A DNA stretch of 64,000 nt from Hydrogenophaga sp. PBL-H3 (GTDB lineage Bacteria > Pseudomonadota > Gammaproteobacteria > Burkholderiales > Burkholderiaceae_C), in contig NZ_CP044972.1 in NCBI RefSeq assembly GCF_010104355.1, positions 868,001-932,000 of the forward strand. The letters run 5' to 3'. Made by a program: the position numbers and the translations under genes. Of the stretch, positions 25,530-34,450 are shown piece after piece. Every line of letters starts with the position of its first letter. Position 1 is the first letter of the stretch. Below the pieces are notes generated by a model, which ran no database searches, was not told the DNA's origin, and saw only the letters and a program-made list of their open reading frames with translations.

Positions 25530-25742
25530 TTATTCGACAGGTCCCTCGGACCGGGCGGTGGGCAGTTCCCGCGCGGCGTCCACGCACGCCTTGAGCACGC
25601 GCGCGTCCCCGATCTGGTTGGCCAGCAGCAGGATCAGGCGCGCGTTGAGCAGTTCGGAGTCTTCACGGCCGAGGCCCACGTGGGCATCAAGCAGTTGTTC
25701 GTAGAAGGCGTCGGCGTCTTGAAAGTGGGGGTTGGTTTTCAT
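25530..25742 (-). CDS. DUF2783 small protein
   Basis: This 70-residue protein matches DUF2783, with FYEQLLDAHVGLGREDSELL and NARLILLLANQIGD as the recognisable core. Members have no known activity and are usually encoded next to FAD-dependent aromatic monooxygenases. That is the arrangement here, where the start overlaps the end of the monooxygenase gene by 4 bases. It may be a partner or stabilising protein of the monooxygenase. Confidence 0.83.
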   Translation of the reverse strand: MKTNPHFQDADAFYEQLLDAHVGLGREDSELLNARLILLLANQIGDARVLKACVDAARELPTARSEGPVE

Positions 25743-27475
25743 GGTTGGTTTCCGCGCAGGCCCAGCGATCGTTCAATGGCGGCCACCAGTTGGGCGTTGA
25801 TGGTTTCTCCCGTGGCGGCGAGGTAGCCGTCCGGGCGCACCAGCGCCCAGGCATGGTCGGGCTCCTGGCCCAGAACATGGCAGGCTCCCCGCAAATGGCC
25901 CTGGGGGTCGCGCACATGTTCCAGCGCCTGCGCCGCGCCGTTCGTGCCGAGCACCTGCACGCTGCGCACCGGTGCGTCCAGGCACAGGCGGCGCAACCGT
26001 TGCAGCGCGGCGGCCGGCAGGTCGCCAAACACCAGCACCAGCAAGTCCCCACCGGCCCAGTTGAGCAGATCGTTCACGTCACCTTGTGCGCCGTCGGCCC
26101 ATTCAAATCCCACGTTCTGCACCGACTGGCCTGCGGCACTGGCCGCTGCGTAGGTGCAGGCGCGCGAGCGGGCGTAGGGGTTGGCCACGGCCATGCGGCC
26201 GGTGTTGATGAGCGCGCGGGCAAAGGGGTGCTGCTTGGCCAGTCCGATGGCGGCTTGGCGGAAGAGGCGCTCGGTGCCGTCGGCTGGTCGCAGGAAACGC
26301 GCGGTGCGGTTGGTGACGCAGACGTTCTGCCGCGCGGCGTCCAGGCGCTCGTCGTTGTAGCTCTCCAGCAGCGTGGCATCGGCCTTGCCACCGAGCACGG
26401 CCGCCAGCTTCCAGGCCAGGTTGTCGGCGTCGGCCACGCCGGTGTTGCCACCACGCGCGCCAAACGGGCTGACCACCTTGGCCGAGTCGCCCATGAGGAA
26501 CACGCGCCCGTGGCGCATGGCGTGCACGCATTCGCTGCGGTAGGCGTAGGGCCCGACCCAGACGATTTCGACCTGCACGTCGGGGCCGAACTGGCGCGCC
26601 AGGCGCTCGCGCACCACGTCCTCGCGGCTCACGTACTCGGGGTCGGCGTTGGGCGCCATCTGGTAGTCGATGCGCCAGACGTCGTCGGCCATGAGGTGCT
26701 GCCAGACGGCGCGGTTTTCGTTGAAGGGGGCTTCGATCCAGGTGTGGCGCTCCTGCGGCGGGTGGGTGGAGAAGCGCACGTCTGCGATGCACCAGCGGTC
26801 GTCGCCGCGGCGCGAGTCGAAGGGCACGTTGAGCCACTTGCGCAGCGGGCTGTGCGAGCCGGTGGCGTCGATCACGTGTTCGGCTTCCAGCCGGTAGGTG
26901 CCGGCGGGCGTTTCGATGGTGAGCGTGGCGAAGTCTGCGTTTTGCTCGAAGCCGGTCAGGCGGTTCTGCCAGCGCAGATCGACTGGGCCGAGCTCCTGGA
27001 TGCGCTCGACCAGAAAGCCTTCGATGTAGAACTGCTGGATGTTGATGAAGGGTGGTTGCTGCGAGAGGTGGTATTGCCCTTGCTGGCGCAGATCAAAACT
27101 GTAGACCTCGTCGTCGCCAGCGAAGGTGCGGCCCACGCTCCATTGCACGCCTTTGGCTGCGATCCGTTCAAAGATGCCCAGGCGCTCGAAGATCTCGAGC
27201 GATTTCTGCGTATAGCAGATACCGCGCGAGGAGGCTCCCTTCACGCCGACGGTGTTGTCCTCGTCAATCAACACCGCACGCACGCCCAGGCGTGCCAGCG
27301 AGCAGGCGAGTGTGAGGCCGGTGATGCCACCTCCCACGATGACCACGGGGTGGCGCACCGGGGTAGTGGCGTGCAGTTCGGGGGGCTCGACAAACGGGTA
27401 CTCGGGCAGCTCGTAGCCTGCGCCGGCGGTGAACTCGTAGCTGTTGGTGAGTGCTGTTTCGCGGTACGTGGTCAT
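25739..27475 (-). CDS. FAD-dependent aromatic monooxygenase (MhpA-like)
   Basis: This 578-residue flavoprotein resembles class A aromatic hydroxylases such as 3-(3-hydroxyphenyl)propionate hydroxylase. It has the FAD-binding motif VVIVGGGITGLTLA (from about residue 45), the second motif FLMGDSAKVVSPFGARGGNTG and a C-terminal thioredoxin-like extension (about residues 430-578). These enzymes use NAD(P)H and oxygen to hydroxylate a phenolic substrate. It overlaps the DUF2783 gene by 4 bases and follows a VOC-family protein, which suggests a short catabolic operon. The substrate is unknown. The start at 27475 was chosen over a longer frame that enters the intergenic spacer. Confidence 0.88.
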   Translation of the reverse strand: MTTYRETALTNSYEFTAGAGYELPEYPFVEPPELHATTPVRHPVVIVGGGITGLTLACSLARLGVRAVLIDEDNTVGVKGASSRGICYTQKSLEIFERLGIFERIAAKGVQWSVGRTFAGDDEVYSFDLRQQGQYHLSQQPPFINIQQFYIEGFLVERIQELGPVDLRWQNRLTGFEQNADFATLTIETPAGTYRLEAEHVIDATGSHSPLRKWLNVPFDSRRGDDRWCIADVRFSTHPPQERHTWIEAPFNENRAVWQHLMADDVWRIDYQMAPNADPEYVSREDVVRERLARQFGPDVQVEIVWVGPYAYRSECVHAMRHGRVFLMGDSAKVVSPFGARGGNTGVADADNLAWKLAAVLGGKADATLLESYNDERLDAARQNVCVTNRTARFLRPADGTERLFRQAAIGLAKQHPFARALINTGRMAVANPYARSRACTYAAASAAGQSVQNVGFEWADGAQGDVNDLLNWAGGDLLVLVFGDLPAAALQRLRRLCLDAPVRSVQVLGTNGAAQALEHVRDPQGHLRGACHVLGQEPDHAWALVRPDGYLAATGETINAQLVAAIERSLGLRGNQP

Positions 27476-27545
27476 GGACTCTTCGCTCCTCTTGTTTCGT
27501 TTCGCCCCGTCATCGCCGACCGGAGCCACGCAAGCGCCAAAAACC

Positions 27546-28157
27546 TCAGGCCTTCACACGCTCGCCAACCTCGGGCCGATCGTTCTGCTGCGGCTTCAGC
27601 GGCGCTGCCGTCTTGCCTTCGGCACGTTCACGGCGCCACTGCTCTTTGCGTGCGTTCCATTCGGCCAGTCGGGCGTGCGCGGTCTTGCTCTCTTCCAGCA
27701 TCTCGAACTCGTCCGCCAGCTGCGCTGTGAGTTCCAGACGGATGCCGTTGGGGTCGAAGAAGTAAATGCTCTTGAAGATGTGGTGATCGGTCACCCCCAG
27801 CACCTCCACGCCACTGGCCTGCAAACGCGCCTTCGTGTTCTCCAGCTCCTGCTCTGTGTTCACGCGAAAGCTGATGTGGTTGACCCACTTCGGCGTGTTC
27901 GGACTGGGCAGCGCCGCCTCGTCGTCGCCCAGGTCAAAGAAGGCGATGAACGAGCCGTCTTGCAGGCGGAAAAAGAAGTGGGTGTACGGGCAGTACTCGC
28001 CCGTGCTGGGCACGTGGTCGCTCTGGATGATGTGGTAGAGCGGCAGGCCCAGGATGTCCTCGTAGAAGCGGCGCGTTTCTTCCGCGTCCTTCGCCCGGTA
28101 GGCGAAGTGGTGCAACTGCTGGATCGGTGCCGGGGCGGGCAGGGCGGCTGGGTTCAT
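27546..28157 (-). CDS. VOC-family (glyoxalase/extradiol dioxygenase fold) protein
   Basis: This 203-residue protein has a vicinal oxygen chelate fold. Probable metal ligands are His16/His17 in QQLHHFAYR, a histidine in WVNHISFRV and a glutamate in GIRLELTA. This arrangement is shared by glyoxalase I and type I extradiol dioxygenases. A helical charged tail (RLAEWNARKEQWRRERAEGK) follows. Next to an aromatic monooxygenase, ring cleavage or isomerisation of the hydroxylated product is plausible but unproven. The gene is the first of a three-gene minus-strand operon and has a sigma-70-like promoter upstream. Confidence 0.85.
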   Translation of the reverse strand: MNPAALPAPAPIQQLHHFAYRAKDAEETRRFYEDILGLPLYHIIQSDHVPSTGEYCPYTHFFFRLQDGSFIAFFDLGDDEAALPSPNTPKWVNHISFRVNTEQELENTKARLQASGVEVLGVTDHHIFKSIYFFDPNGIRLELTAQLADEFEMLEESKTAHARLAEWNARKEQWRRERAEGKTAAPLKPQQNDRPEVGERVKA

Positions 28158-28189
28158 GGATGTCTCCTCAAGATCGGTTGGGATTCAAC

Positions 28190-28217
28190 ATTATGCAACG
28201 CATTTCCCTTATCGTAA
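28190..28217 (-). promoter_or_regulatory. Putative sigma-70 promoter of the VOC/monooxygenase operon
   Basis: On the minus strand TTACGA and CATAAT are separated by 16 bases, about 30 bases upstream of the VOC gene. The palindrome-like atgcgttgcat overlaps the spacer and could be an operator. This is read by eye. Confidence 0.45.
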
Positions 28218-28446
28218 TCATTTACCCCTTGTGACAAACCCAGTTTGAAGCTTTCCCCGTGCCCTGTCGACGGCGCTGAGAGTGGTTATCACCCGACTTG
28301 GCCCGATAGCCACAAACGATTCGTCACATAGCCTCGAACTATTAGACCGTGCGGCCCCGCTGGGGGTAACGTTTGGCGGTCTCTGCGGTTGCAGGCATGT
28401 TGCTGCGGCCGCCGAGCGCTTCTTCAACCCACGCAAGGAGATCTAC

Positions 28447-28869
28447 ATGCCCGCATTGAAAGGCTCGAAAACCGAGCAATGCCTGAAGGACGCCTTCGCC
28501 GGCGAATCCCAGGCCAACCGCCGTTACCTGTACTTCGCGAACAAGGCCGACGTGGAGGGCCAGAACGATGTGGCAGCGCTGTTCCGCTCGACCGCCGAAG
28601 GCGAGACTGGCCATGCGCACGGCCATCTTGAATTTCTGGAGCAGTCCGGCGACCCCGCCACCGGCATGCCGATCGGCGCGACCCGCCTGAACCTGGCCTC
28701 GGCCGTGGCCGGTGAAACCCACGAGTACACCGACATGTACCCCGGCATGGCCAAGACCGCGCGCGAAGAGGGCTTCGACGAAGTCGCCGACTGGTTCGAA
28801 ACCTTGGCCAAGGCCGAGCGTTCGCACGCCAACCGCTACACCAAGGCGTTGAACGAACTGGTGGACTGA
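28447..28869 (+). CDS. Rubrerythrin-type ferritin-like protein without rubredoxin domain
   Basis: This 140-residue four-helix protein matches the diiron domain of rubrerythrin, which reduces hydrogen peroxide. Iron-ligand motifs are visible as [29 protein letters not shown] and [15 protein letters not shown]. The C-terminal rubredoxin domain of classical rubrerythrin is absent, so electrons must come from another protein. A strong ribosome-binding site (aaggagatctac) precedes the ATG. The following Fe-S gene and DUF3501 gene form a conserved trio with it, and the Fe-S protein is a candidate electron donor. Confidence 0.9.
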   Translation: MPALKGSKTEQCLKDAFAGESQANRRYLYFANKADVEGQNDVAALFRSTAEGETGHAHGHLEFLEQSGDPATGMPIGATRLNLASAVAGETHEYTDMYPGMAKTAREEGFDEVADWFETLAKAERSHANRYTKALNELVD

Positions 28870-28884
28870 CCGTTGTTGTTTAAG

Positions 28885-28945
28885 ACGCTGCGCCGCGAGG
28901 CGCAGCGTTCCTGAAAGGGCTTGCGCCGACGAGCCCTTTCAGGAA
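28885..28945 (+). other. Two tandem hairpins between rubrerythrin and Fe-S genes
   Basis: The first is a perfect 10-bp stem (acgctgcgcc, loop gcga, ggcgcagcgt, 28885-28908). The second is a perfect 14-bp stem (ttcctgaaagggct and agccctttcaggaa, 28908-28945). Neither is followed by a T run, so they look more like RNA-stabilising or processing structures than a terminator. They could let rubrerythrin be made in excess of the downstream proteins. Confidence 0.6.
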
Positions 28946-28982
28946 CCCGCGACACAACCCGCATCAGACGAGGACGACAACG

Positions 28983-30332
28983 ATGGCCACCGAAGGCAAC
29001 CTGCAAGCGCCCACCCGGCACGCACTCGACTGGAAGAACCCCGACTTCCATGACGAAGAGAAGTGCTTTCACGAGCTGGAGCGCATCTTCGACATCTGCC
29101 ACGGCTGCCGCCGCTGCGTGAGCCTTTGCGGGGCGTTTCCCACGTTGTTCGACCTGGTCGACGAGAGCAAGACGATGGAGGTGGATGGGGTTGCGAAGCA
29201 GGACTACTGGAAGGTGGTCGACCAGTGCTACATGTGCGACCTCTGCTACATGACCAAGTGCCCGTACACGCCGCCGCACGAATGGAACCTGGACTTCCCA
29301 CACACCATGTTGCGTGCCAAGGCCATCAAGTTCAAGAAAGGGGAGGTCGGCCTGGCTGAGAAATTCCTCGCCTCCACCGACGTGCACGGCCAATTCGCCG
29401 GCATTCCCATCGTGGTGCAGACCATCAATGCCGTGAACCGGACGAAGGTGGCGCGCAGCGTGATGGAAAACGTGGCCGGTGTCGACAAGAACGCGTGGTT
29501 ACCCGAGTTCGCGACGAAGAAGTTCCGCTCCGGCACGCCGCAGGCGAAGGCCACCGCAGTGAAGGACGGTGAAAAAACACCGGGCAAGGTCGCCATCTTC
29601 GCCACCTGCTACATCAACTACAACGAGCCCGGCATCGGCCTGGATCTTCTGAAGATCCTTGACCACAACGAGATTCCCTACGTGATCGTGGAGAAGGAAA
29701 AATGCTGCGGCATGCCCAAGCTGGAGCTGGGTGACCTGGACTCGGTGCAGGCGAGCAAGGAGGCCAACATCCCGGTGTTGGCCAAGTACGCGAAGGACGG
29801 TTTTGCCATTCTGGCGGCGGTGCCGAGCTGCGCGCTGATGTTCAAGCAGGAGATTCCGCTCATGTTCCCCGGCGACGCCGACACCCAGCTGGTGAAGGAG
29901 CACCTGTGGGACCCGTTCGAGTACTTCATGGCGCGCAAGCGCGACGGCCTGCTCAAGACCGAGTTCCCGCAGAAGCTGGGCAATGTGAGCTACCAGATTC
30001 CCTGCCATGGCCGGGTGCAGAACATCGGCCGCAAGACCGAGGAGATGCTCAAGATGATTCCGGACACCACCCTCAACACCATCGAGCGCTGCTCGGGCCA
30101 CGCCGGCACCTTCGGCGTGAAGAAGGCCTATCACCAGACCGCGATGAAGATCGGCAAGCCGGTGTTCAAGGCCATGGCCACGATGAAGGACGGCGCCAGG
30201 CCCGACTACATCAGCTCGGACTGCCCGCTCGGCGGCCACCACATCGCCCAGGGGTTTGAAGTGAACGGCCTCGGTGCGCCCGAGCTGCAGCACCCGCTGA
30301 GCCTGGTGGCGCGCGCCTACGGACTGAAGTAA
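28983..30332 (+). CDS. Heterodisulfide-reductase-like double [4Fe-4S]/CCG protein
   Basis: This 449-residue protein has two N-terminal ferredoxin-type cysteine clusters. The first is CHGCRRCVSLC (Cys39, 42, 45, 49); the second is CYMCDLCYMTKCP (Cys82, 85, 88, 93), whose last spacing is one residue longer than usual. Two CCG-type regions follow, in EKCCGMPKLELGD and in ERCSGHAGTFG with PCHGRVQNIG. The layout matches GlpC and heterodisulfide reductase subunit D-like proteins, which pass electrons between membrane, flavin and thiol sites. Situated between rubrerythrin and DUF3501, it is a candidate reductant supplier for rubrerythrin. Confidence 0.87.
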   Translation: MATEGNLQAPTRHALDWKNPDFHDEEKCFHELERIFDICHGCRRCVSLCGAFPTLFDLVDESKTMEVDGVAKQDYWKVVDQCYMCDLCYMTKCPYTPPHEWNLDFPHTMLRAKAIKFKKGEVGLAEKFLASTDVHGQFAGIPIVVQTINAVNRTKVARSVMENVAGVDKNAWLPEFATKKFRSGTPQAKATAVKDGEKTPGKVAIFATCYINYNEPGIGLDLLKILDHNEIPYVIVEKEKCCGMPKLELGDLDSVQASKEANIPVLAKYAKDGFAILAAVPSCALMFKQEIPLMFPGDADTQLVKEHLWDPFEYFMARKRDGLLKTEFPQKLGNVSYQIPCHGRVQNIGRKTEEMLKMIPDTTLNTIERCSGHAGTFGVKKAYHQTAMKIGKPVFKAMATMKDGARPDYISSDCPLGGHHIAQGFEVNGLGAPELQHPLSLVARAYGLK

Positions 30333-30343
30333 GGAGATACCCC

Positions 30344-30934
30344 ATGCAACTCACCGGCCACATCACCGCCGAATCCCTCATGAGCCTGGAGGCTTACACC
30401 AAGTGGCGCAAGGTGCACAAGCCCGACGTGATTGCGCACCGCAAGCTTCGCAGTGTGCGGCTGGGCGAGCACATCAACCTGCAGTTCGAGAGCGAGACCA
30501 CCATCCGCTATCAGATTCAGGAGATGCTGCGCATCGAGAAGGTGTTCGAGGAAGAGGGCATCCAGCAGGAGATCGAGGCTTATGCGCCGCTGGTGCCCGA
30601 CGGCCACAACTGGAAGGCCACGATGATGATCGAGTACACCGATGTCAACGAGCGCAAGCGCGAGCTCGCGCGCCTGATCGGTGTGGAGGACCGCCTGTTC
30701 GTCGAGGTCGAGGGGTATGCGCGTGTGTACGCCATTGCCGACGAAGACCTGGACCGCGAAAACGATGTGAAAACCTCGGCCGTGCACTTCGTGCGCTTTG
30801 AATTCACGCCCCCCATGCGCGCGGCCATCCAGGCCGGTGCCGCAGTGAAGATCGGTTGCGATCACACGCACTACCCGGCGCACGCGCAGGTGTCCCCCGA
30901 AACGCTGGCGTCTCTGGCGGGCGACCTGAAATAA
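30344..30934 (+). CDS. DUF3501 family protein
   Basis: This 196-residue protein matches DUF3501, a family found almost only beside the double Fe-S protein and rubrerythrin. Typical segments are KWRKVHKPDVIAHRKLRSV at the N-terminus, a RYQIQEMLRIE core and an acidic, charged middle. There is no signal peptide, membrane segment or metal motif. The gene starts 11 bases after the Fe-S gene with a ggagat ribosome-binding site. It probably acts in the same oxidative-stress process, but no activity is known. Confidence 0.85.
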   Translation: MQLTGHITAESLMSLEAYTKWRKVHKPDVIAHRKLRSVRLGEHINLQFESETTIRYQIQEMLRIEKVFEEEGIQQEIEAYAPLVPDGHNWKATMMIEYTDVNERKRELARLIGVEDRLFVEVEGYARVYAIADEDLDRENDVKTSAVHFVRFEFTPPMRAAIQAGAAVKIGCDHTHYPAHAQVSPETLASLAGDLK

Positions 30935-30955
30935 ACCGGTGCGGTGGCGATAATC

Positions 30956-30981
30956 AGGGCTTCCCCCGGGAAGCCCTTTTT
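30956..30981 (+). terminator. Rho-independent terminator after DUF3501
   Basis: A perfect stem (agggcttccc, loop cc, gggaagccct) is followed by ttttc. It ends the rubrerythrin/Fe-S/DUF3501 operon. Confidence 0.88.
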
Positions 30982-31026
30982 CATTGTTCGACCGCACACC
31001 CGCGAACCTGCCTGGCCCCCATCAAC

Positions 31027-31803
31027 ATGCTGTTCCTCCTGTCCCCCGCCAAAGCGCTCGACTTTGAGACCCCGCCCCATGTGGCCACCCACACACAGCC
31101 GCTGTTCGTGAAGCAGGCCACCGAGCTCATCGACGTGCTGCGCGATCGGTCGCCCCAGCAGATCGCCGACCTCATGAGCCTCTCGGACACGCTCTCGGGC
31201 CTGAACGTGGCGCGCTACCAGGCCTGGCGTCCGAAGTTCACCGTCAAGAACGCCAAGCAGGCGGTGCTGGCCTTTGACGGCGACGTGTACGGCGGGCTCG
31301 ACGCGAAGACGCTCGCCGAACCCGACCTCGACTGGCTGCAGCAGCACCTGTGCATCCTGAGCGGCCTCTACGGCGTGTTGCGCCCGCTCGACCTCATGCA
31401 GCCCTACCGGCTGGAGATGGGCACGCGCCTGGTCACCGGCCGGGGCAAGAACCTCTACGCGTTCTGGGGCCGCCAGATTGCCGACCACCTGAACGAGCGA
31501 GCCCAGGCCGACGTGAGCCCGGTGGTGATCAACCTGGCCAGCGAGGAGTATTTCAAGGTGGTCGACCGCAAGGTGTTGCTGCCGCGCGTGGTCACCTGCG
31601 TGTTTGAAGAGCGCAAGGCCGATGGCTACAAGATCATCAGCTTCATGGCCAAGCGCGCGCGCGGCCTCATGGTGCGCTACGCCGTGCAACACCGCGCCAG
31701 CACGCCCGAGCACCTCAAACAGTTCAACCTGGAGGGCTACCGCTTCAACAACGCCGCCTCCGGGCCCGACCGACTGGTGTTTCGCCGCGAGGCCCGCGCC
31801 TGA
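31027..31803 (+). CDS. yaaA: YaaA-family peroxide-stress protein
   Basis: This 258-residue protein matches YaaA (DUF328), which lowers free iron and protects DNA during peroxide stress. Family motifs include LLSPAKALDFETPP at the start, AVLAFDGDVYGGLDA, LSGLYGVLRPLDLMQPYRLEM and the closing FNNAASGPDRLVFRR. The start at 31027 begins right at the family N-terminus. The gene lies just behind the terminator of the rubrerythrin operon, so two peroxide-linked units are adjacent. Confidence 0.95.
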   Translation: MLFLLSPAKALDFETPPHVATHTQPLFVKQATELIDVLRDRSPQQIADLMSLSDTLSGLNVARYQAWRPKFTVKNAKQAVLAFDGDVYGGLDAKTLAEPDLDWLQQHLCILSGLYGVLRPLDLMQPYRLEMGTRLVTGRGKNLYAFWGRQIADHLNERAQADVSPVVINLASEEYFKVVDRKVLLPRVVTCVFEERKADGYKIISFMAKRARGLMVRYAVQHRASTPEHLKQFNLEGYRFNNAASGPDRLVFRREARA

Positions 31804-31813
31804 GGGGGCTGCC

Positions 31814-32680
31814 GTGAACCAGTCCGTCACCATCGAGTTGCGCCAGTGGATCGCGGAGCAGGCCGCGGCCGGGTTCTCGCGCGAGGCGGTGATGGCCTCC
31901 ATGGTGGCCTCGGGGTGGCAGGAGTCCGTGGCGCTCAAGGCGCTGGAGGCCACGTGGAAGGAGCCCGCGCCGGTACTGGCCCGACCCACGCAGGCCGTGC
32001 GCCGCGAAGGCGCCACGACCACCCGCCATCTGCCCGACCTGGACCTGAGCCTCTCGCCGCGCCAGATCGACGCGGGTGACCGCATGGTCGACGTGATCGC
32101 CTCGCTCAACCAGCCGCGCGTGGTAGTGCTGGGCAACCTGCTGAGTGCCGAAGAGTGCGACGCGCTGATCGAATCGGCCCGCCCCCAGCTGGCGCGCTCG
32201 CTCACCGTGGCCACCAAGACCGGTGGCGAGGAGCTCAACCCCGACCGCACCAGCAGTGGCACCTTTTTTGCGCGCGGTCAAACGCCCGAGGTCGCGCGCA
32301 TCGAGGCGCGCATCGCCCGCCTGCTGAACTGGCCCATTGAAAACGGCGAAGGTCTGCAGGTGCTGCACTACCGCCCGGGCGCCGAGTACAAGCCGCATTA
32401 CGACTACTTCGACCCCGACGAACCCGGCACGGCCACCATCCTCCAGCGTGGCGGGCAGCGTCTGGCCACGCTGGTGATGTACCTGAGCGAACCCGCGCGC
32501 GGCGGTGGCACCACCTTTCCCGACGCCGGGCTGGAGGTGGCCCCTGTGCGCGGCAACGCCGTGTTCTTCAGCTACGACCGGCCCCACCCATCGACCCGCT
32601 CGCTGCACGGCGGCGCGCCGGTGATCGAGGGCGACAAGTGGGTGGCCACCAAGTGGCTGCGCGCACGCGAGTTCATTTGA
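31814..32680 (+). CDS. 2-oxoglutarate-Fe(II) dioxygenase (prolyl 4-hydroxylase-like)
   Basis: This 288-residue protein has an N-terminal helical stretch and a C-terminal 2OG-Fe(II) oxygenase domain of the prolyl 4-hydroxylase type. The iron triad is seen as HYDYF (His and Asp about 20 residues after the ILHYRPG-like segment) and a distal histidine in STRSLHGGAPV. The 2-oxoglutarate anchor is the lysine of KWVATKWLR. The start is a GTG at 31814, ten bases after yaaA. The substrate is unknown; this family hydroxylates proline or other side chains in proteins. Confidence 0.88.
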   Translation: MNQSVTIELRQWIAEQAAAGFSREAVMASMVASGWQESVALKALEATWKEPAPVLARPTQAVRREGATTTRHLPDLDLSLSPRQIDAGDRMVDVIASLNQPRVVVLGNLLSAEECDALIESARPQLARSLTVATKTGGEELNPDRTSSGTFFARGQTPEVARIEARIARLLNWPIENGEGLQVLHYRPGAEYKPHYDYFDPDEPGTATILQRGGQRLATLVMYLSEPARGGGTTFPDAGLEVAPVRGNAVFFSYDRPHPSTRSLHGGAPVIEGDKWVATKWLRAREFI

Positions 32681-32690
32681 AGCATCCGGC

Positions 32691-33584
32691 ATGAACATCA
32701 CCCACAACGGCTTGCGGATCGAATTCGAGAGCGACGGTGACGAGCACGCCCCCGCCGTGCTGTTGACCATGGGCCTGGGCATGCAACTCACCGCGTGGCC
32801 CACCCCACTGGTGCAGGCCATCGTGCAGGCCGGGTACCGCGTGATCCGTTTCGACAACCGCGACATCGGCCTCTCCGGCGGGCTCGACCACCTCGGCGTG
32901 CCCAACATCGCCTGGCAGGCCGTCCGATCCCGCCTGGGCCTGGCCGTCCGGTCGCCCTACAGCGTGCAAGACATGGCCCTCGATGCCATCGGCCTGCTCG
33001 ACGCGCTGGGGGTGCAACGCGCCCACCTGGTGGGTGTGTCCATGGGCGGCATGATTTCGCAGCGCGTTGCGGCCACCGTGCCCGGCCGCGTGTTGAGCCT
33101 GACCAGCGTGATGAGCTCCAGCGGCGCGCCGGGTTTGCCCGGCCCGCGCCCGGACGTGACTCGCGCCCTGCTCAAGCGTCCGCGCAGCCAGCGCCCCGAA
33201 GACGTGGCTGCCCATGCACTGGAGATGTTCCGCCTGATCGGCAGCCCCGCCTTCCCCCAGGACATGCCCGCTTTCGAGCAGCGTGTGCTGGCCGACGCAG
33301 TGCGCAGTTATCGGCCTCATGGCGTTTCGCGCCAATTGCTCGCCGTGGTGTCCGACACCCGGCGCCACACCGTGCTGCAAGGCATCGCCTGCCCCACGCT
33401 CGTGGTGCACGGCACGGCCGACCCGCTGGTGCCGCTGGCCTGTGGGCAGGACACCGCTGCGCGCATTGCCGGCGCGCGCTTTGAATCCATAGAAGGCATG
33501 GGCCACGACTGGCCGCCCGGCGTGGCTGCGCTGCTGGCTGGCCACATCGTTCCGCACATCCAGGCAGCGCAGACCCCGACATGA
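32691..33584 (+). CDS. Alpha/beta hydrolase
   Basis: This 297-residue protein has a standard alpha/beta hydrolase fold. The nucleophile elbow is LVGVSMGGM (Ser117), the catalytic acid is probably in [10 protein letters not shown] and the histidine in GMGHDWP. The early segment [15 protein letters not shown] is typical of the peroxidase/epoxide hydrolase branch. It overlaps queF by 4 bases, so the two are translationally coupled, but this does not reveal the substrate. Confidence 0.88.
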   Translation: MNITHNGLRIEFESDGDEHAPAVLLTMGLGMQLTAWPTPLVQAIVQAGYRVIRFDNRDIGLSGGLDHLGVPNIAWQAVRSRLGLAVRSPYSVQDMALDAIGLLDALGVQRAHLVGVSMGGMISQRVAATVPGRVLSLTSVMSSSGAPGLPGPRPDVTRALLKRPRSQRPEDVAAHALEMFRLIGSPAFPQDMPAFEQRVLADAVRSYRPHGVSRQLLAVVSDTRRHTVLQGIACPTLVVHGTADPLVPLACGQDTAARIAGARFESIEGMGHDWPPGVAALLAGHIVPHIQAAQTPT

Positions 33585-34432
33585 ACCAGAACACCCCCGA
33601 ACAATCCCAACTTGGCCAGACCTCGGCCTACGTGGACCGGTACGACGCCGGCCTGCTGTTTCCCCTGCCGCGCGAGACCAAGCGCCGCGAGATCGGCATC
33701 ACCGGCAGCGTGCCGTTTCTGGGTGCCGACCTGTGGACCGCGTTTGAACTCAGCTGGCTCAACCCGCGCGGCAAGCCGCAGGTGGCCCTGGCCCACATCA
33801 CCGTGCCCTGCGAGAGCACGCACATCGTGGAGAGCAAGTCGTTCAAGCTCTACCTCAACAGCTTCAACAACACCGCGTTCGCCAGCGCGGACGCGGTGCG
33901 AGATTGCATCCGCGCCGACGTGAGCGCCGCCATCTGGCACGGTGGCCCCCTGCAGTCCAGCGCGGGCGTGAAGCTGCTGCTGCCCGAGCAGCTGGAGCGC
34001 GAGAAGGTGCAGGAACTCGAAGGCTTGTGTGTCGACCGGCTCGATGTGGAGTGCACGCGCTACCAGCCCGCGCCCGAGCTGCTCACCGCGGCGTTTGACG
34101 AAAAGCCGGTGGACGAAATTCTGGTGAGCCATTTGCTCAAGAGCAACTGCCTCGTGACCGGCCAACCCGACTGGGGCAGCGTGCAGATCAGCTACAGCGG
34201 CCCGCAGATCGACCAGGCCGGGCTGCTGCAATACATCGTGAGTTTTCGCAACCACAACGAATTCCACGAGCAGTGCGTGGAGCGCATCTACATGGACGTG
34301 CTGGCGCGCTGCAAGCCGACCAAGCTGGCGGTGTACGCGCGCTACACGCGCCGCGGTGGGCTGGACATCAATCCCTGGCGCACCAGCCACCCGCAGTCGC
34401 CGCCGGCCAACGTGCGCACTGCGCGGCAGTAA
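33581..34432 (+). CDS. queF: NADPH-dependent 7-cyano-7-deazaguanine reductase QueF
   Basis: This 283-residue enzyme reduces preQ0 to preQ1 in queuosine biosynthesis. It is the long, two-domain (unimodular) form. The N-terminal half carries [20 protein letters not shown], and the C-terminal half has the catalytic [15 protein letters not shown], giving Cys190 and Asp197. The substrate-binding [12 protein letters not shown] segment is also intact. No other queuosine genes are close and no preQ1 riboswitch is evident in the overlap with the hydrolase. Confidence 0.97.
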   Translation: MNQNTPEQSQLGQTSAYVDRYDAGLLFPLPRETKRREIGITGSVPFLGADLWTAFELSWLNPRGKPQVALAHITVPCESTHIVESKSFKLYLNSFNNTAFASADAVRDCIRADVSAAIWHGGPLQSSAGVKLLLPEQLEREKVQELEGLCVDRLDVECTRYQPAPELLTAAFDEKPVDEILVSHLLKSNCLVTGQPDWGSVQISYSGPQIDQAGLLQYIVSFRNHNEFHEQCVERIYMDVLARCKPTKLAVYARYTRRGGLDINPWRTSHPQSPPANVRTARQ

Positions 34433-34450
34433 CTGCCTTGCGCAGCAGGT

